This document shows, in pieces, positions 48,102 to 56,816 of a DNA stretch of 64,000 nt. The notes beneath the pieces are model-generated. The model was given only the letters and a program-made list of their open reading frames with translations, did not search any database and was not told the DNA's origin. Source of the stretch: Streptomyces sp. CB02009. Lineage in GTDB: Bacteria; Actinomycetota; Actinomycetes; Streptomycetales; Streptomycetaceae. The DNA lies in contig NZ_LIVV01000007.1 in the NCBI RefSeq assembly GCF_001905825.1, positions 186,001 through 250,000 of the forward strand, in the 5' to 3' direction. Made by a program: the position numbers and the translations under genes. Position 1 is the first letter of the stretch, and each line of letters begins with the position of its first letter.

Positions 48102-48974
48102 TCAGCTGCGGGGAACGCGAACGACACCCTCCTGGATGACCGAGATCGCGAGCCTGCCGTCCTGCGTGTAGATCCGGGCCTGGCCCAGGCCGCGTCCGCC
48201 GGACGCGGTCGGCGACTCCTGGTCGTACAGGAGCCATTCGTCGGCCCGGAAGGGCCGGTGGAACCACATCGCGTGGTCCAGGGACGCCCCGACGACGTCC
48301 CCGACGGCCCAGCCGCCCCGCCCGTGCGCGAGCAGGACGGAGTCGAGCAGCGTCATGTCGGAGACATAGGTGGCGAGGACGACGTGGAGCAGGGGGTCGT
48401 CGGCCAGCTTGCCGTTGGTGCGGAACCAGACCTGCGAGCGCGGCTCGCGCGGTGCGCCGACCGAGCCCCACGGCGGGACCTCGGCGTAGCGGAGGTCGAC
48501 GGCCGCCCGGGCCTCGATCAGCCGGTCCGCGACCTCGCGGGGGAGGTGGCGGGGCAGCATCTCGGCCGGCGTGGGCAGCGACTCCGGGTCCGGCGCGGCC
48601 GGCATGTCCGCCTGGTGGTCGAGCCCCTCCTCGTACGTCTGGAACGACGCCGAGAGGTGGAAGATCGGCTGCCCGTGCTGGACGGCGACGACCCGCCGGG
48701 TGGTGAAGGAGCGCCCGTCGCGGATCCGGTCGACCGTGTACACGATCGGCGCGCCCGGGTCGCCGGGGCGCAGGAAGTACGCGTGGAGCGAGTGCGCCGG
48801 GCGGTCCTCGGGTACGGTCCGGCCGGCCGCCACCAGGGCCTGGGCGGCCACCTGGCCGCCGAAGACGCGGGGGACGAGCGCGGAGCGGGACTCGCCCCGG
48901 AAGATGTCCCGCTCGATCCGCTCCAGGTCGAGCAGATCGAGCAGGCCATCCAGCGCCGTGGGGGCGTGGGGCAC
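48102..48974 (-). CDS. tesB: Acyl-CoA thioesterase II
   Basis: The 290-residue double hot-dog protein hydrolyses medium- to long-chain acyl-CoA. Family elements are RVFGGQVAAQALVAAGRTV, HSLHAYFLRPGDPGAPIVY, RDGRSFTTRRVVAVQHGQPIF split in two, the second-half Asp-containing ASLDHAMWFHRPFRADEWLLYDQ, and GRGLGQARIYTQDGRLAIS. These match TesB throughout. The GTG start abuts the acyl-CoA dehydrogenase stop with no gap (48974/48975), so the two are coupled and share a promoter with an acyl-CoA-type operator. Confidence 0.94.
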   Translation of the reverse strand: MPHAPTALDGLLDLLDLERIERDIFRGESRSALVPRVFGGQVAAQALVAAGRTVPEDRPAHSLHAYFLRPGDPGAPIVYTVDRIRDGRSFTTRRVVAVQHGQPIFHLSASFQTYEEGLDHQADMPAAPDPESLPTPAEMLPRHLPREVADRLIEARAAVDLRYAEVPPWGSVGAPREPRSQVWFRTNGKLADDPLLHVVLATYVSDMTLLDSVLLAHGRGGWAVGDVVGASLDHAMWFHRPFRADEWLLYDQESPTASGGRGLGQARIYTQDGRLAISVIQEGVVRVPRS

Positions 48975-50132
48975 TTACAGGCCCATCGACTTGGCGATGA
49001 TCGACTTCATGATCTCGCTGGTGCCGCCGTAGATGCGGTTGACGCGGTTGTCCGCGTACAGGCGCGCGATCGGGTACTCGTTCATGTAGCCGTAGCCGCC
49101 GTGCAGCTGAAGGCAGCGGTCGATGACGCGGTGCGCGACCTCGGTGCAGAAGAGCTTGGCGCTCGCGGCCTCGGCCGGGGACAGCTCGCCCGCGTCCAGG
49201 GCCTCCAGGGCGCGGTCGGCCACGGCCTCGGCGGCGTCGACCTCGGCCTGGCAGGCGGCCAGCTCGAACTTGGTGTTCTGGAAGTGCGCGACCGGCTTGC
49301 CGAAGACGGTGCGGTCCTGCACGTACTCCTTGGCGAAGCGCACGGCGGCCTTGGCCTGCGCGTAGGCGCCGAAGGCGATGCCCCAGCGCTCGGAGGCCAG
49401 GTTGTGGCCGAGGTAGGAGAAGCCCTTGCCCTCCTCGCCGAGGAGGTCCTCGACCGGCACCTTCACGTCGACGAACGCCAGCTCGGCGGTGTCGGAGGTG
49501 CGCAGGCCCAGCTTGTCCAGCTTGCGGCCGATGGAGTAGCCCTCGGACTTCGTGTCCACGGCGAAGAGGGAGATGCCGAAGCGGCGGTCCTCGGCCGTCG
49601 GGGCGGAGGTGCGGGCGCAGACGATCACGCGGTCGGCGTGGACGCCACCGGTGATGAAGGTCTTGGAGCCGTTGAGGACGTAGTGCGTGCCGTCCTCGGA
49701 GAGCTTGGCGGTGGTCTTCATGCCCGCGACGTCGGAGCCGGTGCCCGGCTCGGTCATCGCGAGGGCCCACATCTCCTCGCCGGTGACGAACTTCGGCAGG
49801 TAGCGCTTCTTCTGGTCGCCGGTGGCGAGCATCTTGATGTACGGCAGGGCGAGCAGCACGTGGACACCGGAGCCGCCGAACTGCACGCCCGCGCGCGAGG
49901 TCTCCTCGTAGAGGACGGCCTCGAACTTGTGGGTGTCCAGGCCCGCGCCGCCGAACTCCTCGGGCACGTTGATGCCGAAGACGCCCAGCTCGCCGAGCTT
50001 GTCGTAGAACTCGCGCGGCGCCTGGCCGGCCGCGAACCATTCGTCGTAGACCGGGACGACCTCGGCCTCGATGAAGGCGCGGATGGTCTCCCGGAACGCC
50101 TCGTGGTCCTCGTTGAATACGGTACGGCGCAC
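48975..50132 (-). CDS. Acyl-CoA dehydrogenase
   Basis: The 385-residue flavoenzyme has MALAMTEPGTGSDVAGMKTT-like region (EEMWALAMTEPGTGSDVAG), YVLNGSKTFITGGVHADRVI, TVFGKPVAHFQNTKFELA and LQLHGGYGYMNEYPIARLYAD, then the YGGTSEIMKSIIAK end. It resembles the long-chain or FadE-type dehydrogenases of actinobacteria more than AcdH. Substrate chain length is unknown, but coupling to a TesB thioesterase fits fatty acid turnover. The GTG start at 50132 lies 30 bases from a -10 with an overlapping palindromic operator. Confidence 0.93.
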   Translation of the reverse strand: MRRTVFNEDHEAFRETIRAFIEAEVVPVYDEWFAAGQAPREFYDKLGELGVFGINVPEEFGGAGLDTHKFEAVLYEETSRAGVQFGGSGVHVLLALPYIKMLATGDQKKRYLPKFVTGEEMWALAMTEPGTGSDVAGMKTTAKLSEDGTHYVLNGSKTFITGGVHADRVIVCARTSAPTAEDRRFGISLFAVDTKSEGYSIGRKLDKLGLRTSDTAELAFVDVKVPVEDLLGEEGKGFSYLGHNLASERWGIAFGAYAQAKAAVRFAKEYVQDRTVFGKPVAHFQNTKFELAACQAEVDAAEAVADRALEALDAGELSPAEAASAKLFCTEVAHRVIDRCLQLHGGYGYMNEYPIARLYADNRVNRIYGGTSEIMKSIIAKSMGL

Positions 50133-50162
50133 GGTGCGACTCCTCCGGTGTGCGGGCCCTGT

Positions 50163-50192
50163 TGTCTAAGCGCTTGCTCAGTCTCTCGTCAA
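50163..50192 (-). promoter_or_regulatory. Promoter with overlapping CAAG-N2-CTT operator for the dehydrogenase-thioesterase genes
   Basis: On the minus strand TTGACG (50187-50192) and TAGACA (50163-50168) have an 18-base spacer. AGCAAGCGCTTAGA (50165-50178) overlaps the -10 and resembles CAAG-N2-CTTG operators of actinobacterial lipid-responsive TetR proteins (KstR2-like). The regulator gene is not in the window. Confidence 0.6.
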
Positions 50193-50208
50193 CGAAGTTA
50201 CCCAGCAG

Positions 50209-51474
50209 TCACCCGCCCTGTCCAGAGTTCTCGCCTGTGATCCAGGCCCGCCCCACGGAGTCGTACCCGTACACGGGCCGCCCCTTCGCCCCGCTCGTCC
50301 GGAAGGGCGCGCCGTCCTCGTCCCCGATCCGGACCGTGCCCCTGCGCCCCTCCGAGCTCCACTCCAGCTCCAGGTACCAGCGGCAGTCGCAGCCCGCCGC
50401 CCCCGCCGACACCAGCAGCTCCTCCGGCTCGGCGGCGCTGACCGCGTACGGGAAGGAGACCGCCGGGAGGGTCCGGCCCTCCTGCCCGGAGGCGTCGTAC
50501 CCGTCCAGCGACCGCGCCACCGGCCGCGGCCGGTCCAGGTCCACCTCGAAACGGCGCGGTGTCACCGCGCCGCCGCACCCGTCGTCCATCCGGTACGCCG
50601 TCCACGGCAGCGGCGCGCCCCGCTCGACCACCCGCACGTGCAGCGCCTGCAGCACCACGGCCGCCGCGCTCTTCCCCTGCACCGACACCCGCACGAGCGT
50701 CTTCCCGCCGTCCACGGCCCCCTGCGCCGCCGCCCAGCTCCGCGCGTCGGCCGCCTCGGGCGGGGGAGGGGGCGTGCGCCGCACGAGGTAGGTGTGCCCG
50801 CAGCCGTTCTCCCAGAGGTCGGAGGCGACCGTCCACGTGAGCGGCGCCGGTGGTGCGGCGGGCTGTCGCGGGGCCTTGCCTGGCAGGAGTACGGCTCCGA
50901 GCGTCACCGTCGCCACGACCGCCAGCGCCCCGACGACCACGCCCGGCCACCCCCAGCGGCGCCTCCGCCGCTCGGGCGGGAGGCCCGGCACGCGCGCGTG
51001 CACGGGGTCCAGCTCGGGTCCGGACGCGGCCTCCGTGGCCGGCGCGGGCACCGGGGCCGGCTCCTGCCCCGGCGCGGGCGCGGGCTCCGGGCCGGGTTCG
51101 CGGCCGGGTGCGGGTGCCGCCTCCGCGCCGGGCCCGGGTGGCGCGGAAACGGCGCTGGGTCCCGGTGTCGCCTCCGCGACGGGCTCGGGTGCCGTCTCCG
51201 CGCCGGGTTCCGGTGTCGGCGGGCGGCGGGCGTCGTCCGCGCGGGTCCAGGCCGCCTCCAGGGCCCGCCGCTCCTCCTCGCCCGCCCCGCACAGCAGGGC
51301 GAGGCGGTCGACCACGGCGAACTCCTCCGGGACGGTCGCGCCGGAGCAGTAGCGGTGGAGGGTGGACGCGCTGACGCTCAGGCGCCGGCCCAGCGCCTCG
51401 TAACTCCTCCCGTCCCGCGCCTTCAGCGCGCGCACGAGTCGCGCGAACTCCTCGACGGCGGCGTCCTTCGGCAT
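50209..51474 (-). CDS. Helix-turn-helix protein with a membrane anchor and extracellular domain
   Basis: The 421-residue protein begins with an XRE-type helix-turn-helix (about 5-70: YEALGRRLSVSASTLHRYCSG, VPEEFAVVDRLALLCG). A Pro/Ala/Glu-rich segment (75-165) leads to a basic stop and one membrane helix (WPGVVVGALAVVATVTLGAVLLPG, near 178-201), then an outer domain of about 220 residues with four to five cysteines (ENGCGHTYLV, DDGCGGAV, GAAGCDCRWYLELEW). This cytoplasmic DNA-binding plus extracellular sensor layout recurs in Streptomyces genomes with unclear function. GAGGGGATGG precedes the ATG. It is divergent from a secreted protein gene. Confidence 0.8.
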   Translation of the reverse strand: MPKDAAVEEFARLVRALKARDGRSYEALGRRLSVSASTLHRYCSGATVPEEFAVVDRLALLCGAGEEERRALEAAWTRADDARRPPTPEPGAETAPEPVAEATPGPSAVSAPPGPGAEAAPAPGREPGPEPAPAPGQEPAPVPAPATEAASGPELDPVHARVPGLPPERRRRRWGWPGVVVGALAVVATVTLGAVLLPGKAPRQPAAPPAPLTWTVASDLWENGCGHTYLVRRTPPPPPEAADARSWAAAQGAVDGGKTLVRVSVQGKSAAAVVLQALHVRVVERGAPLPWTAYRMDDGCGGAVTPRRFEVDLDRPRPVARSLDGYDASGQEGRTLPAVSFPYAVSAAEPEELLVSAGAAGCDCRWYLELEWSSEGRRGTVRIGDEDGAPFRTSGAKGRPVYGYDSVGRAWITGENSGQGG

Positions 51475-51638
51475 TCCATCCCCCTCGACCCTGCGTCCCA
51501 CCCTTCACGTCCTTGCACGTCAGCAGGGGTGGAATGGTTCCGGGACGGGGGGCGGGCGCGTCACCGTTGCCAGCCGGCGGGCGCCGGCCCGACGCTGAGG
51601 GAGCACTGACCGAACCACCCGACGGGGGATCCACCACC

Positions 51639-52247
51639 ATGAACAAGCTCCGCACCGCACTCGCCACCGCCGCCGCTGCCGCCCTGGGCCTCGCGGCCCT
51701 CGCCACGGGCCCGGCGCAGGCCGCCGCCCAGCCCGCCTTCCTCGCGGCCTCCCAGATGCCGCCGTCGGCGACGCCGTGGACCGCCACCCAGGTCTTCACC
51801 GGCGTCCCGGAGAACGGCGGCGCCCTCTGCGCCCCGTACAAGATCCCGGCGCAGAACTCCCGCTACCGCGAGTTCAGCACCGAGCTCGACACCAACGGCG
51901 TCCAGATCACCACCGTGGCCCGCACCGAGGCCGACGCCGTGAAGCTCGTCGACACCCTCCGCACGTCCCTCGCCGGCTGCGGGCCCCTGCTCCAGAAGCA
52001 GAACCCGGGCCTGAAGGCCGTCAGCGCCGCCCACGGCAAGGTCGCCGTCGAGGAGGGCGCCTGGGTCTACAGCCTGGACACCGCCGACCCGCAGGTCGGC
52101 AGCACCGACATCCACCTCTTCTCGGTGGGCCGCGACGGCCGGACCGTCACCTTCGTCCGCTGGGGCCAGATGGGCGACCTGAAGGACGCCCCGCTGACCG
52201 CCTTCAAGACGACGACCAAGACCGCCGTGAACAAGCTCTGGTCCTGA
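51639..52247 (+). CDS. Small secreted protein with PknH-sensor-like domain
   Basis: A clear signal peptide (MNKLRTALATAAAAALGLAAL, cut after AQA-A) precedes a domain of about 165 residues with two cysteines (GALCAPYK, LAGCGPLL) that probably form a disulfide. The pattern WTATQVFTGVPENGG, VKLVDTLRTSLAGCGPLL and VEEGAWVYSLDTADP resembles the extracellular PknH-like/sensor fold found in mycobacterial and streptomycete exoproteins. It is divergent from the membrane-anchored HTH protein across 164 bases, and the pair may be a signalling unit; that is inference. Confidence 0.75.
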   Translation: MNKLRTALATAAAAALGLAALATGPAQAAAQPAFLAASQMPPSATPWTATQVFTGVPENGGALCAPYKIPAQNSRYREFSTELDTNGVQITTVARTEADAVKLVDTLRTSLAGCGPLLQKQNPGLKAVSAAHGKVAVEEGAWVYSLDTADPQVGSTDIHLFSVGRDGRTVTFVRWGQMGDLKDAPLTAFKTTTKTAVNKLWS

Positions 52248-52261
52248 CGCAGCGTCATCCT

Positions 52262-52317
52262 CCCGGATGGCGGACTACTCAGAGTGACAGTCAAGTCGCA
52301 GAGTACCGCCATCCGGG
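52262..52317 (+). terminator. Long hairpin downstream of the secreted protein gene
   Basis: CCCGGATGGCGG (52262-52273) plus TACTC (52276-52280) pair with GAGTA plus CCGCCATCCGGG (52301-52317), a 17-bp stem with a two-base bulge and a 20-base loop, 15 bases after the stop. The size suits a terminator, although a regulatory RNA is possible. Confidence 0.6.
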
Positions 52318-52444
52318 CGATACTGGGAGGAGAGCTGAGCTTCCGACGCCGGCGCGCTCGTGGGTCCGACCGAGCCGCCCGTCCGTCATCAGACCGGTAC
52401 CGGCCGGGGGGAACCTTCCCGCATGTGATGCGAAAGGACGCGTC

Positions 52445-53497
52445 ATGGACCTCGAATCCCTCCCTCTCGAATCCCTGCCGGACGAGGTCGTCGCCCAGAT
52501 CGAGGTCCGGGACCGCTGGAGGCGCGCGACGGCCGCCGGCGGCCTGGAGTTCCTCGTCACCGACATCGGGAGATGGCCCCTGGGCAAGACGGTGCGGGTC
52601 GCCTTCCTCGACGGGGACGACCAGCTGCACGCGGACGTCGCCGGAGCGACCCGGCAGATCACCGACGCCTGCAACCTGACACTCGACTTCGGGCGGAACG
52701 GCGGCGGATCGTTCCGGCGGTGGAGCGAGGACGACACCGTCCTCGCCGCCGAGATCCGCGTCAGCTTCGACCTGCCGGGCTTCTTCTCCCTCGTGGGCAC
52801 CGACAGCACGGACGGCGCCATCGGCGCGGGAGGGGGCCCGGTCGGCGGCAACCCCGGCCAGCGCAGCCTGAACCTCGGGGGGTTCGTGTCGAACAGGCCC
52901 GCCCGCTGGGAGGGCACCGTGCGGCACGAGTTCCTGCACGCGCTGGGCTTCCACCACTCCCACCAGAACATGCGCGGCACCTGCGAGGGCGAGTTCCGCT
53001 GGGAGGACCCGGAAGGGTACGACCCCACGCAGGATCCGACCGGAGCCTTCGTGGCGGACGCCCAGGGGCGGCAGCCTGGCATCTACACGTTCCTCGCGGG
53101 CGCGCCGAACCGGTGGCCGCGCGCGAAGGTGGACCACAACCTGCGCACCGTGGACGCCCCGGACCTCGTCGCCGGACCCTTCGACACGAAGTCCGTGATG
53201 CTGTACCGCTTCCCGGCGTTCTTCTACAAGTCCACCCCCAGCAGCTGCGCGCCGGCCGGCGACGGGCAGAACCTGTCGGACGGCGACAAGCGTGGACTCG
53301 ACCTGCTCTACCCGCACACCGGGGGAGCGGTGGCGGACCGTCAGGCCCGTGCCGACGCGGTCCTGGAGTCCCTCGGGGCCGGTCCCGAGGGGGTACCCGG
53401 TGCGAACGGCGGCGACCTGGCCGCGGTGTACCGCAGCCGGGTGGAGGAACTGGCGGCCGCCCAGGCCGCGGGAGTCCGGGCCGCGGGCGCCCGGTGA
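52445..53497 (+). CDS. Zinc metalloprotease of the metzincin (astacin/matrixin-like) clan
   Basis: The 350-residue protein has the extended zinc motif HEFLHALGFHH (His161, Glu162, His165, Gly168, His171) and a Met-turn Met252 in KSVMLY, the hallmark pair of metzincins. The catalytic domain spans about 30-290, with FWEDP-like insertions between. No N-terminal signal peptide is present: the start MDLESLPLESLPDEVV is acidic, and AAAGGACG precedes this ATG. It therefore appears cytoplasmic or uses another export route, unlike most metzincins. The last 60 residues are Ala/Gly-rich. Substrate unknown. Confidence 0.85.
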   Translation: MDLESLPLESLPDEVVAQIEVRDRWRRATAAGGLEFLVTDIGRWPLGKTVRVAFLDGDDQLHADVAGATRQITDACNLTLDFGRNGGGSFRRWSEDDTVLAAEIRVSFDLPGFFSLVGTDSTDGAIGAGGGPVGGNPGQRSLNLGGFVSNRPARWEGTVRHEFLHALGFHHSHQNMRGTCEGEFRWEDPEGYDPTQDPTGAFVADAQGRQPGIYTFLAGAPNRWPRAKVDHNLRTVDAPDLVAGPFDTKSVMLYRFPAFFYKSTPSSCAPAGDGQNLSDGDKRGLDLLYPHTGGAVADRQARADAVLESLGAGPEGVPGANGGDLAAVYRSRVEELAAAQAAGVRAAGAR

Positions 53498-53518
53498 TCC
53501 GCGCCCCGGCCTCGCCGC

Positions 53519-55078
53519 TCACCGGGACGTGAGCGCGAACCACAGCTCCATCCGCACGTCCGGGTCGTCCAGGTCCCGGTCCAGGAGCGCGGCGCAGCGG
53601 GTGATCCGCTGGCGGACGGTGTTGCGGTGGATGTCCATCGCGGCGGCCGTCCGGTCCCAGCCGCCGTGCAGCGAGAGCCAGACGCGCAGGGTCTCGGCGA
53701 GCGGTTCGCTCAGCGGGGCGAGGAGGGCGCGCGCGTGGGCGGTGGCCTCGTCCGGGTCCACCAGCGCGGCGAGCCCGCCCGGGCGGTGCCGCACCAGATC
53801 CGCCCCGGTCGCCTCCGCCCGCCGCAGGGCCCGCGCCGCCTGCGCGTCGGCCGCCGCGAGTCCGTCCGCCGCGAGTCCGTCCGCGTCGACGGGGGCGCTC
53901 ACTCCCAGCGTCCAGCCGGACTGAGCGGTGACGGAGGAGGGGGCGGGCAGCAGCAGGCGTACGGCTCCGAGCGCGACGCTCCCCGCCGTGCCTCCCGGTC
54001 CCGCGACGCCCGGGGTCGTGCCTTCCTGGCCCGGAGTGCCAGGTGCCGCGCCTCCTCGGCCCCCCGCCCCGGTCCCCGCACCCGTCCCGCCGGTGTCCAC
54101 CAGCGCGGTGCCCAGTGCCGCCGCCAGGCCCGCCGCCGCGAACGGGGTGCCGTCGCCGCCCCGCGCGTGGACCACGGTCCAGGGGCCCGGGCCCAGGGTG
54201 CCCGCGATCTCCGCCGGGGCCGTGCCGAGCAGCAGCCGGACCAGGGCCCCGTCCCGCGCGGTCGCGTCCGCGCCCCGGTGCGGGGCCGTCAGCAGGGACA
54301 GCAGGACGACCGCGACCCCCGCGATCGTGTGGTCCCCGGGGCCGCGCCGCTCCGTCGCCACCCCGAGCGTCAGCCCGTCCCCGCCGCCGAGCGCGTACGC
54401 GGCGAGCCGGAGCCCGCCGCCGTCCCCGCTCGCCGAGGCCGGGCCGCCCGGGCGCGGGCCCAGGACGCCCGCGAGGTCCCGCAGCGCCCGGGTCGCCTCG
54501 GCCGGCACCTCCCGGCCGGCCGCCACCGACGGCGTGCCGTCCGCCCCGAAGAGCACCGCCCGTCCCCCGAGCCGCGAGGCGAGCGCGCCGAGCACCGCCG
54601 GGACCGGGGCCGGCCGGGCCGCGGCCGCCGCCAGGGACTGCTGCGCCTCCGTCACCCGGCGGAGCTCGTACAGCCGGGCCTCCGCCATCAGCCGCCACAG
54701 CGCCCGCGCCACCGCCGTGAACGGGGTCCTCGGCGGCACCTCGACCAGCGGCAGGCCGTGCCGGGCGCAGGCCTCCACGAGTTCCGCGGGGACCGTGTCG
54801 TACACCGGGGTCACGCCGAAGGCGAGCGCCGCCGCCCCCGCCTCCACGACCCGCTCCACGTAGTGCGCCGGATCGGCGAGCTGCACGCCCGCCGTCATCA
54901 GCAGCTCACCGCCGAGGAGGTACGGGTACGGGTCGGCCATCTCCGAGGTGTGCACCCAGTGGATCGAGACGTCCTCGGGGCCGGCGAGCAGCCGCAGCCC
55001 GAGGTCGCGCCGGGCGAGCAGCGCGGTCAGCGAGACCGGCGGCGCGGGCGGGGTGGCGGCGGGCTCGGCGGAGGTCAT
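53519..55078 (-). CDS. PucR-family transcriptional regulator
   Basis: The 519-residue protein has an N-terminal PucR domain (about 15-130: LTALLARRDLGLRLLAGPED, VHTSEMADPYPYLLGGELLMT) and a C-terminal PucR helix-turn-helix (AAAMDIHRNTVRQRITRCAALLD near 480-505). The centre is a GGDEF-like fold with low-complexity inserts of Gly/Thr repeats (GTGAGTGAGGRGG) that vary between strains. PucR proteins often activate purine, GABA or amino-acid catabolism genes. It is divergent from the symporter-ureohydrolase-ThDP cassette and is the likely regulator. ATG 55099 is in frame, but AAGGG positions the ATG at 55078. Confidence 0.9.
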   Translation of the reverse strand: MTSAEPAATPPAPPVSLTALLARRDLGLRLLAGPEDVSIHWVHTSEMADPYPYLLGGELLMTAGVQLADPAHYVERVVEAGAAALAFGVTPVYDTVPAELVEACARHGLPLVEVPPRTPFTAVARALWRLMAEARLYELRRVTEAQQSLAAAAARPAPVPAVLGALASRLGGRAVLFGADGTPSVAAGREVPAEATRALRDLAGVLGPRPGGPASASGDGGGLRLAAYALGGGDGLTLGVATERRGPGDHTIAGVAVVLLSLLTAPHRGADATARDGALVRLLLGTAPAEIAGTLGPGPWTVVHARGGDGTPFAAAGLAAALGTALVDTGGTGAGTGAGGRGGAAPGTPGQEGTTPGVAGPGGTAGSVALGAVRLLLPAPSSVTAQSGWTLGVSAPVDADGLAADGLAAADAQAARALRRAEATGADLVRHRPGGLAALVDPDEATAHARALLAPLSEPLAETLRVWLSLHGGWDRTAAAMDIHRNTVRQRITRCAALLDRDLDDPDVRMELWFALTSR

Positions 55079-55258
55079 GGCGATGTGCCCTTCGTACATC
55101 CCCCGCCCGGTCAGTGGAGGAAACGTACACTTCATCGTCGCTTTCCGGCCACCTACTGTCATGGCATCCAGAGGCCGCGGGTACGGGCGGATGTCCCCGC
55201 GATCAGCTTCTGGCCACTCCCCTGCACGACACGCCACCGAGGTGAACGAAGGAGCCCC

Positions 55259-56734
55259 ATGGCCGTCGACTACACAGTGATCGCCCTGTACCTGGCCGGC
55301 ATGCTCGCGATGGGCTGGTGGGGCATGCGCCGCGCCAAGTCCAAGAGCGAGTTCCTGGTCGCCGGGCGCCGCCTCGGTCCCTGGATGTACTCCGGCACGA
55401 TGGCCGCCATCGTCCTCGGCGGTGCCTCCACCATCGGCGGCGTGGGCCTCGGCTACAAGTACGGCCTCTCGGGCGCCTGGATGGTCTTCGCCATCGGCCT
55501 CGGCCTGCTCGCGCTGAGCGTCTTCTTCTCCGCCCGGATCGCCCGGCTCAAGGTCTACACCGTCTCCGAGATGCTCGACCTGCGCTACGGCGGCCGGGCC
55601 GGCGTCATCTCGGGCGTCGTCATGTGGGCGTACACGCTGATGCTCGCGGTCACCTCGACCATCGCGTACGCCACGATCTTCGACGTCCTCTTCGACCTGC
55701 CCCGGACCCTCGCGATCGTCCTCGGCGGCACCATCGTCGTCGCCTACTCGACGCTCGGCGGCATGTGGTCCATCACCATCACCGACATGGTGCAGTTCGT
55801 GGTGAAGACCATCGGCGTGCTGCTCCTGCTGCTGCCGATCGCCGTCGTCAAGGCGGGCGGCTTCGCCGAGATGAAGGCCGCGCTGCCCACCTCGTACTTC
55901 GAGCCCCTCGGCATCGGCGGCGAGACGATCTTCACGTACGTGCTGATCTACACCTTCGGCATGCTCATCGGGCAGGACATCTGGCAGCGGGTCTTCACCG
56001 CCCGCACCGACAAGGTCGCCAAGTGGGGCGGCACCGTCGCCGGCACCTACTGCCTCGCGTACGCCCTCGCCGGAGCCGTCATCGGCACCGCGGCCAAGGT
56101 GCTCTACCCGAACCTGCCCAGCGCCGACGACGCCTTCGCCACCATCGTCAAGGACGAGCTGCCCATGGGTGTCCGGGGCCTCGTCCTCGCCGCCGCCCTC
56201 GCCGCCGTCATGTCGACCTCCTCCGGCGCGCTGATCGCCTGCGCCACCGTCGCCAACAACGACATCTGGTCGCGGCTGCGCGGAACCGTGTCGGCGGACA
56301 AGGACGACCACGACGAGGTGAAGGGCAACCGCGCCTTCATCCTGATCATGGGCGTCGCCGTCATCCTCATCGCCATCGCCCTCAACGACGTCGTCCAGGC
56401 CCTCACCGTCGCCTACAACCTGCTGGTCGGCGGGCTCCTCGTGCCGATCCTCGGCGGACTGCTCTGGCGCCGCGGCACGGTCCAGGGCGCGCTCGCCGCG
56501 GTCGCCGTCGGCGGTCTGGCCGTCATTGGCCTGATGTGGACTTACGGAATCCTTGCAAATGAGCCTGTTTACTATGGTTTGTTGGCCTCGCTCGCCGCAT
56601 ATGTGATCGTTTCCCTGGCCACCCGCCCGACGGACGCCGCCGTGCTCGCGCACTGGCGCGCCCGCCTCGCGGGCCGGGAGAACCCCGAGGCCGACGCGAC
56701 GCCGGAGACCGTGCCGGCCCCCGCGACCGGCTGA
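55259..56734 (+). CDS. Sodium:solute symporter (SSF/APC-fold)
   Basis: The 491-residue protein has about 12-13 membrane helices with SSF elements: EFLVAGRRLGPWMYSGTMAA, VLGGASTIGGVGLGYKYGLSG, YSTLGGMWSITITDMVQF and AALAAVMSTSSGALIACATVANND. It uses a sodium gradient to import a solute. By neighbours (ureohydrolase and ThDP enzyme) the substrate could be agmatine, guanidinobutyrate, arginine or related polyamine. AAGGAG precedes the ATG. Codons 423-453 (56525-56620) are strikingly rich in A/T-ending codons compared with the rest of the gene. Confidence 0.9.
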   Translation: MAVDYTVIALYLAGMLAMGWWGMRRAKSKSEFLVAGRRLGPWMYSGTMAAIVLGGASTIGGVGLGYKYGLSGAWMVFAIGLGLLALSVFFSARIARLKVYTVSEMLDLRYGGRAGVISGVVMWAYTLMLAVTSTIAYATIFDVLFDLPRTLAIVLGGTIVVAYSTLGGMWSITITDMVQFVVKTIGVLLLLLPIAVVKAGGFAEMKAALPTSYFEPLGIGGETIFTYVLIYTFGMLIGQDIWQRVFTARTDKVAKWGGTVAGTYCLAYALAGAVIGTAAKVLYPNLPSADDAFATIVKDELPMGVRGLVLAAALAAVMSTSSGALIACATVANNDIWSRLRGTVSADKDDHDEVKGNRAFILIMGVAVILIAIALNDVVQALTVAYNLLVGGLLVPILGGLLWRRGTVQGALAAVAVGGLAVIGLMWTYGILANEPVYYGLLASLAAYVIVSLATRPTDAAVLAHWRARLAGRENPEADATPETVPAPATG

Positions 56735-56816
56735 CCGCCCCGAGACCCCCGGCCGGGGCCCCGAGACCCGAGGCCCCGACCGGACCCCCACCGATACACC
56801 CCAGGAGGACCCGACC

